Of a stretch of DNA of 9,481 bases, positions 7,535-9,481 are shown piece after piece. The notes under the pieces are model-generated. The model was not told the DNA's origin, made no database searches, and saw only the letters and a list, made by a program, of their open reading frames with translations. Position 1 is the first letter of the stretch; each line of letters starts with the position of its first letter. The DNA comes from Acidobacteriota bacterium. Its GTDB lineage: Bacteria > Acidobacteriota > Terriglobia > Terriglobales > Acidobacteriaceae. Location of the stretch: the NCBI GenBank assembly GCA_021779695.1, contig JAJYAE010000164.1:1-9481 (forward strand). Direction: 5' to 3'. The translations under genes and the position numbers were made by a program.

Positions 7535-8448
7535 CAGCACCGCTGCGCCTGAGGCTGCCCGCTACCTCGGCAAATCTGGGGCCCGGCTTTGACGCCGCGG
7601 CCGTCGCTCTCGATTTTTTTCTCGAGATCGAGGCCGTCCCTGCGCCGGAGTTCTCCATCGCCGCCACGGGGCGCGATTCTGACCGTACCGCCCGCATTGA
7701 AAACAATCTCATCCTCGGCATCTACGAGCGCCTGCTGCGCGAACATGGCAAGCCGGTCTCTCCACTCGCCATCCGCATGCACAACGAGATCCCGCTCGGC
7801 ATGGGCTGCGGCTCCTCGGCCGCAGGCCGCCTGGCGGCCATTGTTCTCGCCGTTCACTTCGGTCAACTCGGCTGGACCTCGGCGCAGGTGCTTGAAGAAG
7901 CCTGCGCTCTCGAAGGCCATCCGGACAATGCTGTCTCCTGCTGGCTCGGCGGTTTTATCACAGCCTTCGCCGAAGGCCGCGCCGTGCACTTTGCGCGGGT
8001 CGTCCCGCCCGCAGTTTGGCGAGCCCTGGTTGTCCTGCCAGCAGATCCCCTTGCCACCAGTAAGGCCAGGGCCGTGCTGCCTCCCACTTATTCCCGCGCT
8101 GACGCCGTCGCAAACGTACAGGCAGCCACGCTCCTCGGTGTCGCCTTCGCGCAGGGCAGGGGAGATTTACTCCGCATCGCCATGCGCGATCGCTTCCACC
8201 AGCCCTATCGCGCGCCCATGTGCCCGCTCCTTCCGCCTCTGCTCCCTCTGGCAGGCGCGCATGGCATTCTGGGGGTCGCTCTCAGCGGTGCCGGCCCCGC
8301 TGTGCTCGTCATACTCGATGGCGAAGCCAGCATCGTTCCGGCCACCCTCGCCATTCAGGACGCACTGCGCGGCCAGCCTCAGCCCGAATGCAAGCCTTGT
8401 TCCTTCCAGATTGAGGGAGCCGAGAGTCTCGCGCGGGATGATCGCTGA
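7531..8448 (+). CDS. thrB: Homoserine kinase (GHMP family)
   Basis: ThrB phosphorylates homoserine with ATP, giving the substrate of the neighbouring ThrC. The 305-residue protein carries all three GHMP motifs: LPATSANLGPGFDAAAVAL (9-27), the ATP-phosphate loop EIPLGMGCGSSAAG (86-99), and GVALSGAGPAVLVIL (248-262). EGHPDNAV (128-135), a homoserine-kinase signature holding the catalytic Asp region, is also present. In motif 2 the position often filled by Leu before GSSAA is Cys93, a tolerated variant rather than a lesion. It starts by ATGA overlap with thrC. No hom, thrA or asd gene is in the window, so the upper pathway is elsewhere. The thrC-thrB order is the reverse of the enterobacterial operon. 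Confidence 0.95.
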   Translation: MTAPLRLRLPATSANLGPGFDAAAVALDFFLEIEAVPAPEFSIAATGRDSDRTARIENNLILGIYERLLREHGKPVSPLAIRMHNEIPLGMGCGSSAAGRLAAIVLAVHFGQLGWTSAQVLEEACALEGHPDNAVSCWLGGFITAFAEGRAVHFARVVPPAVWRALVVLPADPLATSKARAVLPPTYSRADAVANVQAATLLGVAFAQGRGDLLRIAMRDRFHQPYRAPMCPLLPPLLPLAGAHGILGVALSGAGPAVLVILDGEASIVPATLAIQDALRGQPQPECKPCSFQIEGAESLARDDR

Positions 8449-8515
8449 GCGGAGCAGGCATTGCCCATCTCAGGCCGCCAGCCCGGCATGATTACCATTT
8501 CGAGTACCTAAGTTT

Positions 8516-8530
8516 TGTTGCAATACAACA
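8516..8530. repeat. TGTTG-N5-CAACA dyad, operator-like
   Basis: An exact inverted repeat of 5 bp arms (8516-8520 and 8526-8530) in the AT-rich part of the gap overlaps the candidate -35 at 8518-8523. This placement suits a repressor site, but no known regulator consensus is recognised and short dyads occur by chance. Confidence 0.3.
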
Positions 8531-8546
8531 GATTAGCGCCTAGATT
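8518..8546 (+). promoter_or_regulatory. Candidate sigma70-type promoter
   Basis: TTGCAA (8518-8523) and TAGATT (8541-8546) are spaced by exactly 17 nt, each matching the housekeeping consensus at 4 of 6 positions, in the most AT-rich stretch of the gap after thrB. Transcription would start near 8553 and could serve a short RNA ending at 8615 or the trxA leader. Confidence 0.4.
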
Positions 8547-8550
8547 CGCT

Positions 8551-8573
8551 GGGTGGGCAGTTCTGGGGGAGGG
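8551..8573 (+). other. G-quadruplex-type motif
   Basis: Four G tracts of at least three (GGG-T-GGG-CAGTTCT-GGG-GGA-GGG) with loops of 1, 7 and 3 nt fit the G3N1-7 pattern on the plus strand. It begins at the predicted transcription start, so the nascent RNA could fold into it. Folding is not shown. Confidence 0.45.
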
Positions 8574-8615
8574 CTGCTCTAGCGCCCGTGGTCCAGTCAG
8601 GACCCGGGCGCTTTT
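8553..8615 (+). ncRNA. Hypothetical small RNA or attenuated leader
   Basis: The interval runs from the start predicted by the 8518-8546 promoter to the end of the 8581-8615 intrinsic terminator. It would give an RNA of about 63 nt with a G-rich 5' half and a terminator hairpin. It matches no RNA family I recognise. The same signals could be a premature-termination leader of trxA or an unrelated thr operon terminator. Confidence 0.25.
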
Positions 8616-8679
8616 CGTTGAGATGCAACTTAGGCCGCTTCTGCATCCCCCGGCGACTTGCGACTTTCGGGAGGGCTGC
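8567..8679 (+). repeat. 11-bp direct repeat in the trxA upstream region
   Basis: GGGAGGGCTGC occurs at 8567-8577 and again at 8669-8679, 102 bp apart, each followed within a few bases by CTAG. The first copy supplies part of the G-quadruplex motif. The bases between are otherwise different, so it is either a pair of protein or RNA recognition sites or chance in a G-rich region. Confidence 0.4.
8581..8615 (+). terminator. Strong intrinsic terminator between thrB and trxA
   Basis: AGCGCCCG (8581-8588) pairs with CGGGCGCT (8605-8612), and inside it GGTCC (8590-8594) pairs with GGACC (8600-8604) over a 5-nt AGTCA loop, leaving T8589 as a one-base bulge. The 13-bp stem runs straight into TTTT (8612-8615). 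It lies 132 nt after the thrB stop and 125 nt before trxA, so it may end the thr transcript, a short RNA, or a trxA leader. Confidence 0.85.
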
Positions 8680-8740
8680 GGCATCCTAGAAGAGGCTGAC
8701 AGTCGCCTCAGGCCGATGAGACGCACAGCAAGGGAGGAAC
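8616..8740 (+). promoter_or_regulatory. trxA upstream region and ribosome-binding site
   Basis: After the terminator, 125 nt lead to trxA. A small hairpin GAGGC (8692-8696) / GCCTC (8705-8709) is visible. AGGGAGG (8731-8737) is a strong Shine-Dalgarno 3 nt from ATG 8741. No clear promoter was found in this part, so the trxA promoter is either weakly conserved or lies upstream of the terminator. Confidence 0.5.
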
Positions 8741-9073
8741 ATGGCAGGAGCGGGAATTCTGGAAGTAAGCGATGCAACCTTTGATCAGGAGGTGCTGCGC
8801 AGTGAGCAGCCCGTGCTGGTCGATTTCTGGGCCGTCTGGTGCGGCCCGTGTAAGGCGATCGGGCCAATTGTCGACAGCGTTGCAGCAAGCTACGCCGGCA
8901 AGTTGAAGGTGGCCAAGGTGAACGTGGACGAGAATGGCGCAACGCCAAATCGCTACGGAATCCGGGGTATTCCTACGCTTTTGTTCTTCAAGGACGGCAA
9001 GATTGCCGATCAGGTAGTGGGGTATGTCCCGCAGAACGTCATTGAAGAGAAGGTGCAGCGCCTTCTGGCCTAG
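8741..9073 (+). CDS. trxA: Thioredoxin
   Basis: A 110-residue classical thioredoxin, the cytoplasmic dithiol reductant recycled by thioredoxin reductase. It has VLVDFWAVWCGPCK (25-38) with the WCGPC redox site (Cys34 and Cys37), the buried Asp28, KVNVDEN (59-65), and YGIRGIPTLLFF (72-83) with the cis-proline Pro78. VGYVPQNVIEEKV (93-105) forms the last helix. Length and all key residues are normal. The ATG has a strong AGGGAGG ribosome-binding site. It stands alone downstream of a terminator and converges on lexA with a shared terminator. Third positions look less C-dominated than in the first 4.4 kb, though this was not counted. Confidence 0.97.
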   Translation: MAGAGILEVSDATFDQEVLRSEQPVLVDFWAVWCGPCKAIGPIVDSVAASYAGKLKVAKVNVDENGATPNRYGIRGIPTLLFFKDGKIADQVVGYVPQNVIEEKVQRLLA

Positions 9074-9092
9074 CCTCTTCAAAAGAGCAGGG

Positions 9093-9122
9093 AAAAGGCC
9101 CGGCACCAAACCGGGTCTTTTT
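9093..9122. terminator. Bidirectional intrinsic terminator for trxA and lexA
   Basis: GGCCCGG (9097-9103) pairs with CCGGGTC (9111-9117, one G-T wobble) over a 7-nt loop. It is flanked by AAAA (9093-9096) and TTTTT (9118-9122), so each strand shows a GC stem followed by a U-run. It sits 23 nt after the trxA stop and 16 nt after the lexA stop on the other strand. Confidence 0.88.
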
Positions 9123-9138
9123 GCTTCTGGAAAGCCTT

Positions 9139-9481
9139 CTAGCGATACTTGCGCAGCACGCCCAGGACCCGGCCTTGAATGGCCACCTGCGCGGCGGGTA
9201 CATAAATCGGCTCCATCTCGATATTCGCGGGTTGCAGCCGCACCATCTGGCCCTCGGAGTAGAAGCGCTTCAGCGTCGTCTCAGAGCCGCGCACCAGAGC
9301 CACCACAATCTCGCCCTGTCGCGCCGTACGCGTGCGCTCCACCAGCACAAAATCTCCGTTAATGATGTGCTCGTCCCGCATGGAATCACCGCGGACCTCC
9401 AGAGCAAAGCAGTCGCGGCTCCCCACCACGTCATGCAGCGAGATGCTTTCCGCGGACTCCGTCGCCTCCACCGGAATGCCC
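9139..9481 (-). CDS. lexA: LexA SOS repressor, C-terminal part (gene runs off the window)
   Basis: The minus-strand frame enters from the right edge and is open to it, so this is the C-terminal autoprotease domain (S24 family) of a larger protein. About 113 residues are visible. The catalytic serine is in VRGDSMRDEHIINGDFVLVE (Ser33 of the fragment) and the lysine base in ETTLKRF (Lys71); the end VAIQGRVLGVLRKYR is typical of LexA. The first visible residues GIPVEA align with the segment right after the Ala-Gly self-cleavage bond, so the scissile bond falls at the window edge and the DNA-binding domain and promoter lie outside. LexA represses DNA-repair genes until RecA filaments trigger cleavage. 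The GTG at 9471 is an internal valine codon, not a start. UmuD or another S24 peptidase is possible but less likely given the C-terminal sequence. Confidence 0.88.
   Translation of the reverse strand, partial: GIPVEATESAESISLHDVVGSRDCFALEVRGDSMRDEHIINGDFVLVERTRTARQGEIVVALVRGSETTLKRFYSEGQMVRLQPANIEMEPIYVPAAQVAIQGRVLGVLRKYR

Noticed and set aside
6635..7540. Minus-strand open frame opposite thrC
   Set aside because: It mirrors a complete, motif-perfect thrC and has no family signature of its own.
7801..7830. Cys in the GHMP phosphate loop of ThrB as a possible inactivating change
   Set aside because: The glycines and the GSSAA core are intact, and the replaced position varies between family members.
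8515..8784. 89-codon plus-strand open frame in the thrB-trxA gap
   Set aside because: It runs through the terminator hairpin and into trxA in another frame, has no ribosome-binding site and no recognisable similarity.

Overview
The window reads as an ordinary chromosomal segment from a GC-rich, Gram-negative-type bacterium. The combined gene content (BrxA/BrxB-type bacilliredoxin, DinB-fold protein, tandem amino-acid permeases, GHMP homoserine kinase next to a zinc-ribbon threonine synthase, thioredoxin beside lexA) and the strong preference for codons ending in C suggest an Acidobacteriota (Terriglobia-like) genome. That placement is an inference from protein style; no phylogeny was run. I see no insertion sequence, phage gene, CRISPR array, rRNA or tRNA.

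Layout. Positions 1-4454 hold four plus-strand genes: a DinB-fold protein whose 5' end looks damaged or has a non-standard start; a thiamine-phosphate-synthase-like protein (thiE) whose start codon lies inside a perfect 11-bp hairpin; and two amino-acid permeases of different APC subfamilies, 18 nt apart, the second with a ribosome-binding site overlapping the stop of the first. A strong hairpin terminator at 4485-4510 separates them from a minus-strand bacilliredoxin gene (4539-4967). That gene diverges from murB (5037-6110), a peptidoglycan-precursor enzyme standing alone. Then come thrC and thrB (6179-8448), which overlap by 4 nt and encode the last two steps of threonine synthesis.

The only long gap, 8449-8740, is the most structured non-coding stretch. 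It has an AT-rich promoter-like segment with a dyad over its -35, a G-quadruplex-type run of G tracts at the predicted transcript start, a strong intrinsic terminator, and an 11-bp direct repeat. It could encode a small RNA of about 60-65 nt or a terminator-containing leader for trxA; it could also simply be the thr operon terminator plus a trxA promoter region. trxA (8741-9073) and a minus-strand lexA (9139 to beyond the window end) converge on a shared bidirectional terminator.

Functionally the window is housekeeping: cofactor and amino-acid metabolism, amino-acid uptake, thiol redox (bacilliredoxin and thioredoxin), cell-wall synthesis and the SOS repressor. I found no convincing new multi-gene system. 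The observations most worth a second look are the 8449-8740 intergenic region, the start-codon hairpin of thiE, and the anomalous 5' end of the first gene.
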